Shown here piece by piece: positions 1 through 5,993 of a DNA stretch of 5,993 nucleotides. The notes below the pieces were generated by a model. That model was given only the letters and a program-made list of their open reading frames with translations. It was not told the origin of the DNA and made no database searches. Every line of letters starts with the position of its first letter. Position 1 is the stretch's first letter. Position numbers and translations under genes: made by a program. The DNA comes from Actinomycetota bacterium. GTDB taxonomy: Bacteria; Actinomycetota; Acidimicrobiia; Acidimicrobiales; Acidimicrobiaceae. The stretch lies in the NCBI GenBank assembly GCA_004366215.1, contig SIRY01000148.1:1-5993 (forward strand). Direction: 5' to 3'.

Positions 1-2
1 AC

Positions 3-197
3 GACTTTGCGTCTCCGGAGCGTGTGCGTGAGCTCGAGCGGAGGCTGACGGAGCTTGGAAAGCAGGTGGAGTTCTTCATCTATCCGGGCACTTCGCACGC
101 GTTCTTCAATGACACTCGTCCAGAGGTCTACGACGCGCTCGCTGCGCAGCAGGCCTGGGACAGGGCGGTCTCTTTCCTGCACGAGCAGCTCGGGTAG
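3..197 (+). CDS. Dienelactone hydrolase family protein (C-terminal 64 residues, cut by window edge)
   Basis: The open frame runs from the left edge to TAG at 195-197, giving the last 64 residues of an alpha/beta hydrolase; the start and nucleophile region lie outside. What is seen: an ELGKQVEFFIYPGTSHAFFND stretch split over residues 18-37, then RPEVYDALAAQQAWDRAVSFL. The YPG-x-x-HAFFND motif followed by an AW-x-R helix is typical of the C-terminal end of dienelactone hydrolases. The His at residue 32 of the visible part (codon 96-98) is the expected triad His. An Asp at visible residue 1 lies 31 residues upstream, the spacing I recall between triad Asp and His in the Pseudomonas enzyme, but the codon before it is cut and may also encode the Asp. 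Known family members are cytosolic and hydrolyse dienelactone in chloroaromatic breakdown; many homologues act on other esters, so the substrate is unknown. The transporter gene follows after 18 bases in the same frame, so the two are probably co-transcribed. Confidence 0.85.
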   Translation, partial: DFASPERVRELERRLTELGKQVEFFIYPGTSHAFFNDTRPEVYDALAAQQAWDRAVSFLHEQLG

Positions 198-215
198 CAA
201 GACCGGACCCTCGCG

Positions 216-1694
216 ATGCGCGTAGCGGTCCTGCACGGTCCCGACCAGCCGGTCCGCTGCGCGCTCCTTCACGAGCGCCGTCGGCCTGGTGGCTTCGACC
301 AGGCTGGAGAGTCGCTCGCACACTGGGAGCGCCGCAGGCTCGCCGAGGACGTGTGGGAGGTGCGCTACGAGGTCGGTGCACCTGGTTTCGGGTGGCTGGT
401 GTCGTGGGTGCTGCGCCGCCTCGTTCGAGGTAAGGGCCGGATCATCAGACGGGTGCTCGCGCCAGGATCCTTTCCTCGAGGCTCGCTCGAGACTATCGCT
501 ACGGTGTTCTGGGTGAGCGCGGTCGTAGCGTACTGCGGCACCCTCCTTGGTCAGACGCTGGCGTTTGCTGCTCCGTCGCTGCACGCATCGCCGCTGGCGC
601 AGGGCGTCGGCTCGAGCGTTGTCCGGAGCGACGTGCTCGTGGCACTGCCCCTCACCCGCCTCGCTGATCGTGTGGGGCGCTGGCGAATGCTGCGCATCAC
701 CCTCGTCGTTGCGGTCCTTGCGACGGCGCTCGGTGGCCTCGCGCCCTCCTTCACGCTCCTCGTCGGCTCGCAGATCCTCGCCAAGGCAGGCGCAACCGCC
801 TCTGCGCTGCTCGCAACCGTCCTCATCGCCGAGGTGGTCCATCCGGAGGGCCGGGCGTGGACGCTCGGGTTCCTCGTCCTCGCGACGGCTCTTGGCGCGG
901 GGCTGTGCGCGCTCGCCGTCGCAGGACTTGACCTCTGGCCGTCGGCCTGGCGGGTGCTCTTCCCCGGGCCTGCGCTCGGCCTGTGGCTGCTGCGACGGCT
1001 CGCAAACCAGAGGGAGCCGGCCCGCTTCCGGTCCGCTGCTCCGCTTCGGCTTCGCGAGCTCTGGTCGTCCGGCCACCGCCGGCGCCTCCTCGTCGTCGCG
1101 GCAGCGGCGGCGCTCTTCAACCTGTTCTACCTGCCGGCCTCGCAGTTTCGCAACCAGTACCTGCGCGTGGACCGGGACTACCGAGCGTGGCAGATCTCAG
1201 CGTTCACCATCGGCGCGAACCTCCCCTCGGGGATTGGGCTCGCGCTCGGTGCGCGGCTCGCCGAGACGTGGGGCCGCAAGCGCATCGCCGTGATCGGCCT
1301 CGTAGCCGGAGGGATCATCACCGGACTTGCCTACGTGTCTCGAGGAGTTGCGCTCGTCGCGACGTACGCGCTCGGTGAGGCAGTCGGCACGATGGCGGTC
1401 CCGGCGCTCGCTGTCTACGGTCCCGAGCTGTTCCCGACGCGGCTTCGGTCTGGGGCCAACGGCGTCATCGCAGTGGCGAGCCGGGTCGGCACGGTACTAG
1501 GCCTGCTGGCGGTGGGAACGGCAGCTCAGGCGGGCTTTGGCTTCGGTCGTCCGATCGCCGCACTCGTCGTCGGCCCACTCGCGCTCGCAGCCTTGGTGTG
1601 GCGAGCATTTCCCGAGACGAAGGCGCTGCAGCTCGAGCAGCTCAACCCAGAGGACACCTCGCTGCCATTGGCTCGTGACGAGGATGGCGAGTAG
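216..1694 (+). CDS. MFS transporter, 12 transmembrane helices, substrate unknown
   Basis: This 492-residue inner-membrane protein has about twelve hydrophobic segments, near residues 92-112, 133-148, 157-176, 180-205, 214-237, 244-262, 291-309, 326-347, 355-372, 376-398, 413-436 and 444-463. The MFS loop 2-3 signature is RLADRVGRWR (148-157), and a second copy in the C-terminal half is RLAETWGRKR (347-356). YGPELFPTRLR (401-411) is the conserved segment after helix 10 in sugar/organic-acid type MFS carriers. About 90 mostly polar residues precede helix 1, longer than usual. The C-terminus ends in an acidic tail. ATG 216 is the only start codon between the upstream in-frame TAG (195-197) and residue 1. 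No good Shine-Dalgarno precedes it (only GGA at 205-207), so translation may depend on ribosomes finishing the upstream gene. In-frame GTG codons at residues 46 and 49 are less likely starts. The neighbouring hydrolase hints at an organic-acid or aromatic-derived substrate, but that is inference. Multidrug export cannot be excluded. Confidence 0.88.
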   Translation: MRVAVLHGPDQPVRCALLHERRRPGGFDQAGESLAHWERRRLAEDVWEVRYEVGAPGFGWLVSWVLRRLVRGKGRIIRRVLAPGSFPRGSLETIATVFWVSAVVAYCGTLLGQTLAFAAPSLHASPLAQGVGSSVVRSDVLVALPLTRLADRVGRWRMLRITLVVAVLATALGGLAPSFTLLVGSQILAKAGATASALLATVLIAEVVHPEGRAWTLGFLVLATALGAGLCALAVAGLDLWPSAWRVLFPGPALGLWLLRRLANQREPARFRSAAPLRLRELWSSGHRRRLLVVAAAAALFNLFYLPASQFRNQYLRVDRDYRAWQISAFTIGANLPSGIGLALGARLAETWGRKRIAVIGLVAGGIITGLAYVSRGVALVATYALGEAVGTMAVPALAVYGPELFPTRLRSGANGVIAVASRVGTVLGLLAVGTAAQAGFGFGRPIAALVVGPLALAALVWRAFPETKALQLEQLNPEDTSLPLARDEDGE

Positions 1695-1716
1695 GTTGTG
1701 CGCTGGCATCGACGGG

Positions 1717-1722
1717 AAGGAG
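1717..1722 (+). promoter_or_regulatory. Ribosome binding site that sets the murA start
   Basis: AAGGAG lies five bases before GTG 1728. It decides the start: an in-frame GTG at 1698 would add ten residues (RWHRREGEH-type sequence) without homology to MurA and without a Shine-Dalgarno. It sits in the 33-base gap between the transporter and murA, where I see no convincing promoter or terminator hairpin. Confidence 0.8.
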
Positions 1723-1727
1723 AGCAC

Positions 1728-2999
1728 GTGCGAGCGTGGCGAGTCGAGCTCACGCCGGAGCTGCGGGGGGTCGTCAAGCTCCAGGGAGCGAAGAACTCGG
1801 TCCTCAAGCTCATGGCGGCGACGCTGCTCGCTGAGGGCCGACACCGGCTTGAGAACGTTCCGATGATCTCTGACGTCGTCGCGATGGGGGAGCTGCTCTC
1901 CTCCGTCGGTGCGACGGTCTCGTGGCCAGCTCCACACGTCGTGGAGATCGACGTTCCCCCTGCCCGAATGCTCTCGAGCGAGCCGGAGCCGGTGCTCGTC
2001 GGCAAGATCCGCGCCTCGGTCGTGCTCCTCGCTCCTCTGCTCGCCCGTGTGGGTCGGGTCCGCCTCGCTGCTCCTGGCGGCGACGACTTCGGCTCGCGGC
2101 CGATCGACGTGCACCTCGATGCCCTCGTGAGGCTCGGAGCCACGGTAGCGATGGACGACGACGCGGTCGTCGTCAAGGGCGGTCCGCTTCGCGGAGCACC
2201 GCTCACCCTCGAGTTTCCCTCGCACACCGGCACGGACACGGCAGTGCTCGCTGCCGTGCTCGCTGCCGGAGAGACGATCATCGACAACGCGGCCAAGGAG
2301 CCCGAGGTGGTCGACCTCTGTGCCGCGCTGAGCTCGATGGGGGCGCGGATTGAGGGGGCTGGCACGTCGCGGATTCGAATCCTCGGCGTCGCCGGCCTTG
2401 CGCCGATGCGCCACCGGGTCATCGGTGACCGGGTGGTCGCTGCCACCCTGCTCGCGGCCCTCGGCATGACGGGTGGCGAGGTGTCGCTCACCGGCATCGA
2501 TCCGACGATCCTTGAGCTCCTGCTGCGCAAGCTCGTCGGGCTCGGCTTCGAGGTCGACGTCGATCGCGTCCAGCAGCGCGTTGTGGCGCGAGTGTCTCGG
2601 CGCCTGCACGCGGGCGACATCCAGACGCTCCCGTACCCCGGCGTCGCGACTGACTACAAGCCGATGCTTGTCGCGATGCTCACTCGCGCGCAGGGCGTCT
2701 CGGTCGTGAGCGAGAACCTCTACATGGGCCGCTTTCGTTACCTCGACGAGCTCAGGAGCTTCGGTGCCGACATCATCTCGGAGGGACACCACGTCGTGGT
2801 GCGGGGCGTCGATCGGCTCCACGCTGCGACCGTCGTCGCCCACGACATCCGAGCGGGCGCAGCGCTCGTCGTCGCCGCGCTCGGCGCTCACGGGACGAGT
2901 CACCTCCTCGGTGTCGAGCACATCGAGCGTGGGTACGACAACCTCGCCGGTGAGCTGCAGAGGCTGGGTGCTCGAGTGTGGGTTGAGGGGCAGCCGTGA
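1728..2999 (+). CDS. murA: UDP-N-acetylglucosamine 1-carboxyvinyltransferase (MurA), Asp-type active site
   Basis: Cytosolic enzyme that transfers enolpyruvyl from phosphoenolpyruvate to UDP-GlcNAc, the first committed step of peptidoglycan synthesis. From GTG 1728 it has 423 residues, close to the usual ~420, covering the whole inside-out alpha/beta barrel. Visible landmarks: GAKN at 20-23 with Lys22, Arg95 in KIRAS, PGGDDFGSRP at 116-125, DNAAKEPEVVDL at 186-197, YPGVATD at 303-309 with Asp309, DIRAGAALVVA at 373-383, and ERGYDNL at 400-406. The position of the catalytic Cys (Cys115 in E. coli) is Asp119. Mycobacterium tuberculosis MurA also has Asp here, and this change is established to give insensitivity to fosfomycin, so intrinsic resistance is expected. 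Where most MurA read SVGAT, this one reads SHTGT (165-169), in the UDP-GlcNAc-binding part. The KNSVLKLMAATLLAEG block at 22-37 is nearly that of mycobacterial MurA. The stop overlaps the meaB start by four bases. Confidence 0.95.
   Translation: MRAWRVELTPELRGVVKLQGAKNSVLKLMAATLLAEGRHRLENVPMISDVVAMGELLSSVGATVSWPAPHVVEIDVPPARMLSSEPEPVLVGKIRASVVLLAPLLARVGRVRLAAPGGDDFGSRPIDVHLDALVRLGATVAMDDDAVVVKGGPLRGAPLTLEFPSHTGTDTAVLAAVLAAGETIIDNAAKEPEVVDLCAALSSMGARIEGAGTSRIRILGVAGLAPMRHRVIGDRVVAATLLAALGMTGGEVSLTGIDPTILELLLRKLVGLGFEVDVDRVQQRVVARVSRRLHAGDIQTLPYPGVATDYKPMLVAMLTRAQGVSVVSENLYMGRFRYLDELRSFGADIISEGHHVVVRGVDRLHAATVVAHDIRAGAALVVAALGAHGTSHLLGVEHIERGYDNLAGELQRLGARVWVEGQP
2244..2267 (+). repeat. Two perfect tandem 12-base units inside murA
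   Basis: GTGCTCGCTGCC occurs twice back to back and encodes VLAAVLAA. Compared with my recollection of mycobacterial MurA, the segment has the same length, so this is not an inserted unit; it is probably a chance result of repeated Val-Leu-Ala-Ala with the same preferred codons. It could be a site of 12-base slippage. Confidence 0.6.
2985..2990 (+). promoter_or_regulatory. Ribosome binding site of meaB
   Basis: GAGGGG lies five bases before GTG 2996, inside the last codons of murA. With the GTGA overlap (2996-2999) it indicates translational coupling and supports the GTG as the true start. Confidence 0.65.
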
Positions 3000-3973
3000 G
3001 CGTGGCGGAGCTGCTCACACGGGCTCGCGAGGGCGACAAAGGCGCCCTGGCGCGCCTGATCTCCTCGATCGAGCGGGCCGTCGGTTCGGGCGAGCGAATC
3101 GAGCTCGAAGGCGTGTGGTCGGCACGGCCGCGGTTCGTGGTCGGCGTGACTGGGGCGCCGGGGGCGGGCAAGTCCACGTTGCTCGACAAGCTCATCGGTG
3201 CGTGGCGGTCTCTGGGTCACCGGGTCGGCGTCATCGCGGTCGATCCGAGCTCTCCGTTCTCGGGAGGCGCGATCCTCGGGGATCGCGTTCGGATGCAGAA
3301 CCACACCCACGACCCAGGGGTGTTCATCCGATCGGTGGCGACGCGAGGCGCGCTTGGAGGCCTGTCCCGCAGCGTGCCGACCATCGTGCGCCTCCTCGGT
3401 GCCGTTGGTTTCGACGTCGCAGTCATCGAGACGGTCGGCGTCGGCCAGGTCGAGGTGGAGGTCGTTCAAGAGGCTGACGTCACGGTCGTGGTCGTCACGC
3501 CCGGCTGGGGGGACGCCATCCAGGCCAACAAAGCGGGTCTCATGGAGATCGCGGACGTGTTCGTCATCAACAAGGCGGACCGGCCGGGCGTGCGCGAGAC
3601 CCGTCGTGATCTCGAGACCATGCTCGACCTCGGCCACCGCGAGCCTCGGCCGCTCGTGCTTGAGACCGTGGCGACGACCGGGCTTGGAACCGAGGAGGTG
3701 GCGCGCACCGTCCTCGATCGCGCTGATGAGCTGGCTGCACGTGGCGTCACGGCGTCTCGGCGCGCGACGCGGCGGCGGCGTGAGGTCGAAGACCTCGTCG
3801 TCGAGCGGGTGCTCGCGCGGGTCGAGCACGAGGGCCGCGAGGTCCTGCGCGCGGTCGAGGCGGGGTCGCTCGATCCTGCGACGGCGGTCGAGCAGCTCCT
3901 CGCGCTGCTCGCGGTGCGGGCTGCACCGGAGGACGGGGCACAAGAGCGTGGAAAGGTGGCTCACGATGGGTGA
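2996..3973 (+). CDS. meaB: Methylmalonyl-CoA mutase-associated GTPase MeaB (ArgK/MeaB family)
   Basis: A 325-residue cytosolic G3E/SIMIBI-class GTPase. The family guards adenosylcobalamin-dependent methylmalonyl-CoA mutase: it gates delivery of adenosylcobalamin and protects the mutase from inactivation. Motifs in order: helical N-terminus (1-45); Walker A GAPGAGKST at 53-61; DPSSPFSGGAILGDRVRM at 83-100, the family's switch region; Walker B/switch II IETVGVGQ at 144-151; GDAIQANKAGLMEIAD at 172-187; and the guanine-specificity motif NKAD at 192-195. The C-terminal helices (about 250-310), used for dimerisation in known structures, are present, and the length is normal. One oddity is Val152 where the family normally has Ser (GVGQSE). 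The start is GTG overlapping the murA stop. The stop lies eight bases into the next gene. No mutase subunit is in the window, so the client must be encoded elsewhere. Older databases label such proteins ArgK; an amino-acid transport kinase role is not supported by the motifs. Confidence 0.93.
   Translation: MSVAELLTRAREGDKGALARLISSIERAVGSGERIELEGVWSARPRFVVGVTGAPGAGKSTLLDKLIGAWRSLGHRVGVIAVDPSSPFSGGAILGDRVRMQNHTHDPGVFIRSVATRGALGGLSRSVPTIVRLLGAVGFDVAVIETVGVGQVEVEVVQEADVTVVVVTPGWGDAIQANKAGLMEIADVFVINKADRPGVRETRRDLETMLDLGHREPRPLVLETVATTGLGTEEVARTVLDRADELAARGVTASRRATRRRREVEDLVVERVLARVEHEGREVLRAVEAGSLDPATAVEQLLALLAVRAAPEDGAQERGKVAHDG
3952..3959 (+). promoter_or_regulatory. Ribosome binding site of the enoyl-CoA hydratase gene
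   Basis: AAAGGTGG lies six bases before ATG 3966, within the end of meaB. It selects this ATG over the long open frame upstream (3198-3965), which is only the shadow of meaB in another frame. Confidence 0.65.
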
Positions 3974-4739
3974 GTTCGTCAGCGTGACACTCGACGACAC
4001 GGGCGTCGCGACGGTGCGTCTCGACCGACCGAAAGCCAACGCCCTGTCGTCGCAGGTTCTCTGGGAGCTCGTGGAGGTGGGGCGGCAGCTCGAGGCATCG
4101 TTGCCGCGCGCGGTCGTGATCACGGGTGGCGACCGCATCTTCGCCGCGGGCGCTGACATCGCCGAGTTTCGGGCCAAGCCCGTCGGCTGGGAGACCGCGC
4201 ACGCCTTCCACGAGGCGCTCGGGCTCTTTGAGCGACTTCCGCGTGTCGTGATCGCGGCGATCGAGGGCTACGCACTCGGCGGTGGGCTCGAGCTGGCCTT
4301 GGCGTGTGACCTGAGGGTGGCGAGCCGTACCGCAAAGCTTGGGTTGCCGGAGATCACCCTCGGCCTCATCCCCGGAGGGGGCGGCACCCAACGCCTCGCT
4401 CGACTCGTGGGCCTCAGCGTCGCGCGACGCCTCATCTTGACAGGGGAGCCGCTCGACGCACCGGAGGCTGCCCGCGTCGGCCTCGTCGATCGGCTGAGCG
4501 AGCCGCGTGAGGCGACCGCGTTCGCGCAGGCCTGGGCTCGAGAGTTCGCACAGGGGCCTCTCGTGGCGCAGGGCTTCGCCAAGGTCGCACTCAATCGGGG
4601 GCTCGACGGATCTCTCGCGGAGGGCCTCGCTCTCGAGCAGGCGCTCTTCGCGCAGGTGTTCACCACCCGTGACGCTGCGGAGGGCGTCGCGTCGTTCCTG
4701 ACTCGAGGACCAGGACAGGCTCAGTTCGAGGGACGCTAG
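3966..4739 (+). CDS. Enoyl-CoA hydratase/isomerase (crotonase family)
   Basis: A 257-residue single-domain crotonase, the usual length, which adds water across the double bond of 2-enoyl-CoA esters in beta-oxidation or branched amino acid breakdown, in the cytosol. The N-terminus reads [21 protein letters not shown], the standard opening strands and LxRPxxxNAL motif (near residues 7-27). FAAGADI at 59-65 and [15 protein letters not shown] at 103-117 supply the oxyanion hole. [18 protein letters not shown] spans 127-144. Both catalytic glutamates of true hydratases are present: Glu109 (GGGLE) and Glu129 (LPEI). This favours hydratase over the isomerase or decarboxylase branches of the superfamily, where one of them is often lost. 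Chain-length preference cannot be read from the sequence. It overlaps meaB by eight bases and treS by one. Together with MeaB this suggests a route from odd-chain or branched acyl-CoA to methylmalonyl-CoA, which is an inference from position only. Confidence 0.93.
   Translation: MGEFVSVTLDDTGVATVRLDRPKANALSSQVLWELVEVGRQLEASLPRAVVITGGDRIFAAGADIAEFRAKPVGWETAHAFHEALGLFERLPRVVIAAIEGYALGGGLELALACDLRVASRTAKLGLPEITLGLIPGGGGTQRLARLVGLSVARRLILTGEPLDAPEAARVGLVDRLSEPREATAFAQAWAREFAQGPLVAQGFAKVALNRGLDGSLAEGLALEQALFAQVFTTRDAAEGVASFLTRGPGQAQFEGR
4728..4733 (+). promoter_or_regulatory. Ribosome binding site of treS
   Basis: GAGGGA lies five bases before GTG 4739, in the last codons of the hydratase gene. 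The G of the hydratase stop TAG is the first base of the treS start (TAGTG), so termination and reinitiation are probably coupled. Confidence 0.6.
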
Positions 4740-5993
4740 TGCGCCGACGGACGGACGCGGCTCGGCCGGCGATCGCAGAGCCTGCGTGGTACCAGCAGGC
4801 CGTGTTCTACGAGGTGCTCGTGCGCGGCTTCTACGATGCGAGCGGCGACGGCATCGGTGATCTTCGCGGGCTGATCGCGAAGCTCGACTACCTCGAGTGG
4901 CTCGGCGTCGACTGCCTGTGGCTGCTGCCGTTCTACGAGTCGCCTCTTCGCGACGGTGGCTACGACGTGAGCGACTTCCTCAAGGTGCACCCTGACCTTG
5001 GAACTCTCGAGGATCTGCTGGATCTCATCCGCGAGGCCCACCTGAGAGGGATGCGGGTGATCGCGGACCTCGTCCTCAACCACACGAGCGACCAACACCC
5101 CTGGTTCATCGAGTCACGGTCATCGCGCGACAATCCTAAGGCCGACTGGTACGTCTGGTCTGACACCGATGACCGCTACCGCGACGCGCCGATCATCTTC
5201 GTCGACACGGAGACCTCGAACTGGGCGTGGGCCCCCGACCGAGGGCAGTACTACTGGCACCGGTTCTTCTCCCACCAACCGGACCTGAACTACGAGAACC
5301 CTGCTGTCCAAGAGGCCATGCTCGGCGTCGTCCGCTACTGGCTGTCGGTGGGGTTCGACGGATTCCGTCTCGACGCGGTTCCCTACCTCTTCGAGCAAGA
5401 GGGAACCCGTTGCGAGAACCTGCCAGCAACTCACGAGTTCCTCCGCCGCATCCGACGCTTGGTCGACGAAGAGTTCCCAGACGCTGTGCTGCTCGCGGAA
5501 GCGAACCAGCCTCCGCGTCAGGTCGTCGAGTACTTCGGCGACGGCGATGAGTGCCACATGTGCTTTCACTTCCCGTTGATGCCACGCCTCTTCATGGCGG
5601 TGAAGCAGGAGAGCGCGCGGCCGATCCAGGATGCCATCGCCGAGACGCCGCCGATCCCGACGACGTCGCAGTGGGGTATCTTCCTCCGTAACCACGATGA
5701 GCTCACGCTCGAGATGCTCTCTGAGGAGGATCGAGCGTTTCTCTGGGCTGCGTTCGCGGCTGATCCCATCGCGCGACGCAACGTCGGCATCGGGCGTCGC
5801 CTTGCCCCACTCATCGAGAACGATCGCCGGGTCGCTGAACTGCTCCACGCCCTGTTGCTCTCGCTGCCAGGCTCGCCAGTCCTCTACTACGGCGACGAGA
5901 TACTCATGGGTGACAACGTCTACCTCGGCGATCGTGACTCTGTCCGGACACCGATGCAGTGGTCGCCTGATCGAAACGGAGGCTTCTCTCGAG
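4739..5993 (+). CDS. treS: Trehalose synthase / maltose alpha-D-glucosyltransferase (TreS), 5' part, cut by window edge
   Basis: A GH13-family enzyme that interconverts maltose and trehalose in the cytosol. It runs from GTG 4739 to the right edge with no stop: 418 residues of a protein usually near 550-600, or longer when fused to maltokinase. The catalytic (beta/alpha)8 domain is intact in what is visible. [10 protein letters not shown] lies at 37-46, GGYDVSDF at 73-80, [14 protein letters not shown] at 110-123 (first conserved GH13 region), and [13 protein letters not shown] at 205-217 with nucleophile Asp212. LLAEANQ at 251-257 carries acid/base Glu254, and [12 protein letters not shown] at 315-326 carries Asp320. 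[16 protein letters not shown] at 372-387 and the [15 protein letters not shown] block at 403-417 are strongly TreS-like. [13 protein letters not shown] and [15 protein letters not shown] are further TreS signatures separating it from plain alpha-glucosidases. About 16 residues precede the conserved [17 protein letters not shown]. The loop before GDECHM looks about four residues shorter than in mycobacterial TreS as I recall it. Its job is likely stress-solute or glucan metabolism. Any maltokinase partner would lie downstream. Confidence 0.95.
   Translation, partial: MRRRTDAARPAIAEPAWYQQAVFYEVLVRGFYDASGDGIGDLRGLIAKLDYLEWLGVDCLWLLPFYESPLRDGGYDVSDFLKVHPDLGTLEDLLDLIREAHLRGMRVIADLVLNHTSDQHPWFIESRSSRDNPKADWYVWSDTDDRYRDAPIIFVDTETSNWAWAPDRGQYYWHRFFSHQPDLNYENPAVQEAMLGVVRYWLSVGFDGFRLDAVPYLFEQEGTRCENLPATHEFLRRIRRLVDEEFPDAVLLAEANQPPRQVVEYFGDGDECHMCFHFPLMPRLFMAVKQESARPIQDAIAETPPIPTTSQWGIFLRNHDELTLEMLSEEDRAFLWAAFAADPIARRNVGIGRRLAPLIENDRRVAELLHALLLSLPGSPVLYYGDEILMGDNVYLGDRDSVRTPMQWSPDRNGGFSR

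Noticed and set aside
1698..1727. Earlier GTG start for murA
   Set aside because: It adds ten non-homologous residues and lacks a Shine-Dalgarno, whereas GTG 1728 has AAGGAG and puts the conserved Lys at residue 22 as in E. coli.
1695..1727. Possible promoter or terminator between the transporter and murA
   Set aside because: Only 33 bases, with no -10/-35-like pair or hairpin followed by T residues that I can see.
1497..2921. 474-codon open frame on the - strand opposite the transporter end and murA
   Set aside because: It mirrors the high-GC codon pattern of murA on the + strand, is rich in Arg/Asp/Glu/His with no recognisable domain, and murA is certain here.
3198..3965. Possible 256-residue N-terminal extension of the enoyl-CoA hydratase
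   Set aside because: Ser/Arg-rich shadow translation of meaB in another frame; the crotonase domain begins at ATG 3966, which has its own Shine-Dalgarno.
2900..4177. 425-codon open frame on the - strand opposite meaB
   Set aside because: Low-complexity, Arg/Asp/His-rich translation without motifs, opposite a confidently identified gene.
5120..5848. 242-codon open frame on the - strand opposite treS
   Set aside because: No family features; the + strand here encodes the conserved TreS catalytic core.
1..5993. tRNA, rRNA, CRISPR, insertion sequence, riboswitch or defence system
   Set aside because: The window is almost entirely filled by six recognisable metabolic, transport or cell-wall genes, with no room or sequence sign for these.

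Overview
The window is high-GC bacterial DNA, roughly two thirds G+C by eye. Six genes lie on the + strand and almost no non-coding sequence is left: only 18 and 33 bases separate the first three genes, and the last four overlap by 4, 8 and 1 bases. The MurA reads like actinobacterial MurA (mycobacterial-type KNSVLKLMAATLLAEG block, Asp in place of the catalytic Cys). The MFS protein resembles a group I associate with Acidimicrobiia. With GTG starts and strong CTC/GAG codon use, an acidimicrobial actinobacterium (Acidimicrobium-like) is my best guess, but the species is inferred, not shown.

Layout. 3-197: C-terminus of a dienelactone hydrolase-family protein, cut by the left edge. 216-1694: twelve-helix major facilitator transporter with an unusually long cytosolic N-terminus. 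1728-2999: murA, first committed step of peptidoglycan synthesis. 2996-3973: meaB, GTPase chaperone of adenosylcobalamin-dependent methylmalonyl-CoA mutase. 3966-4739: crotonase-fold enoyl-CoA hydratase. 4739-5993: treS, maltose/trehalose interconversion, cut by the right edge.

How they fit together. The spacing suggests one long transcript with translational coupling from murA to treS. MeaB and the hydratase fit together in acyl-CoA and propionyl/methylmalonyl-CoA metabolism. MurA (cell wall) and TreS (compatible solute and glucan metabolism) belong to unrelated pathways, so the cluster looks like co-expression rather than one pathway. No mutase, epimerase or maltokinase gene is inside the window.

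I see no RNA gene, mobile element, CRISPR array, terminator or convincing promoter. I found no previously undescribed system. The points most worth a second look are the altered MurA active site, the tightly coupled four-gene block, and a strong excess of the hexamer CTCGAG.
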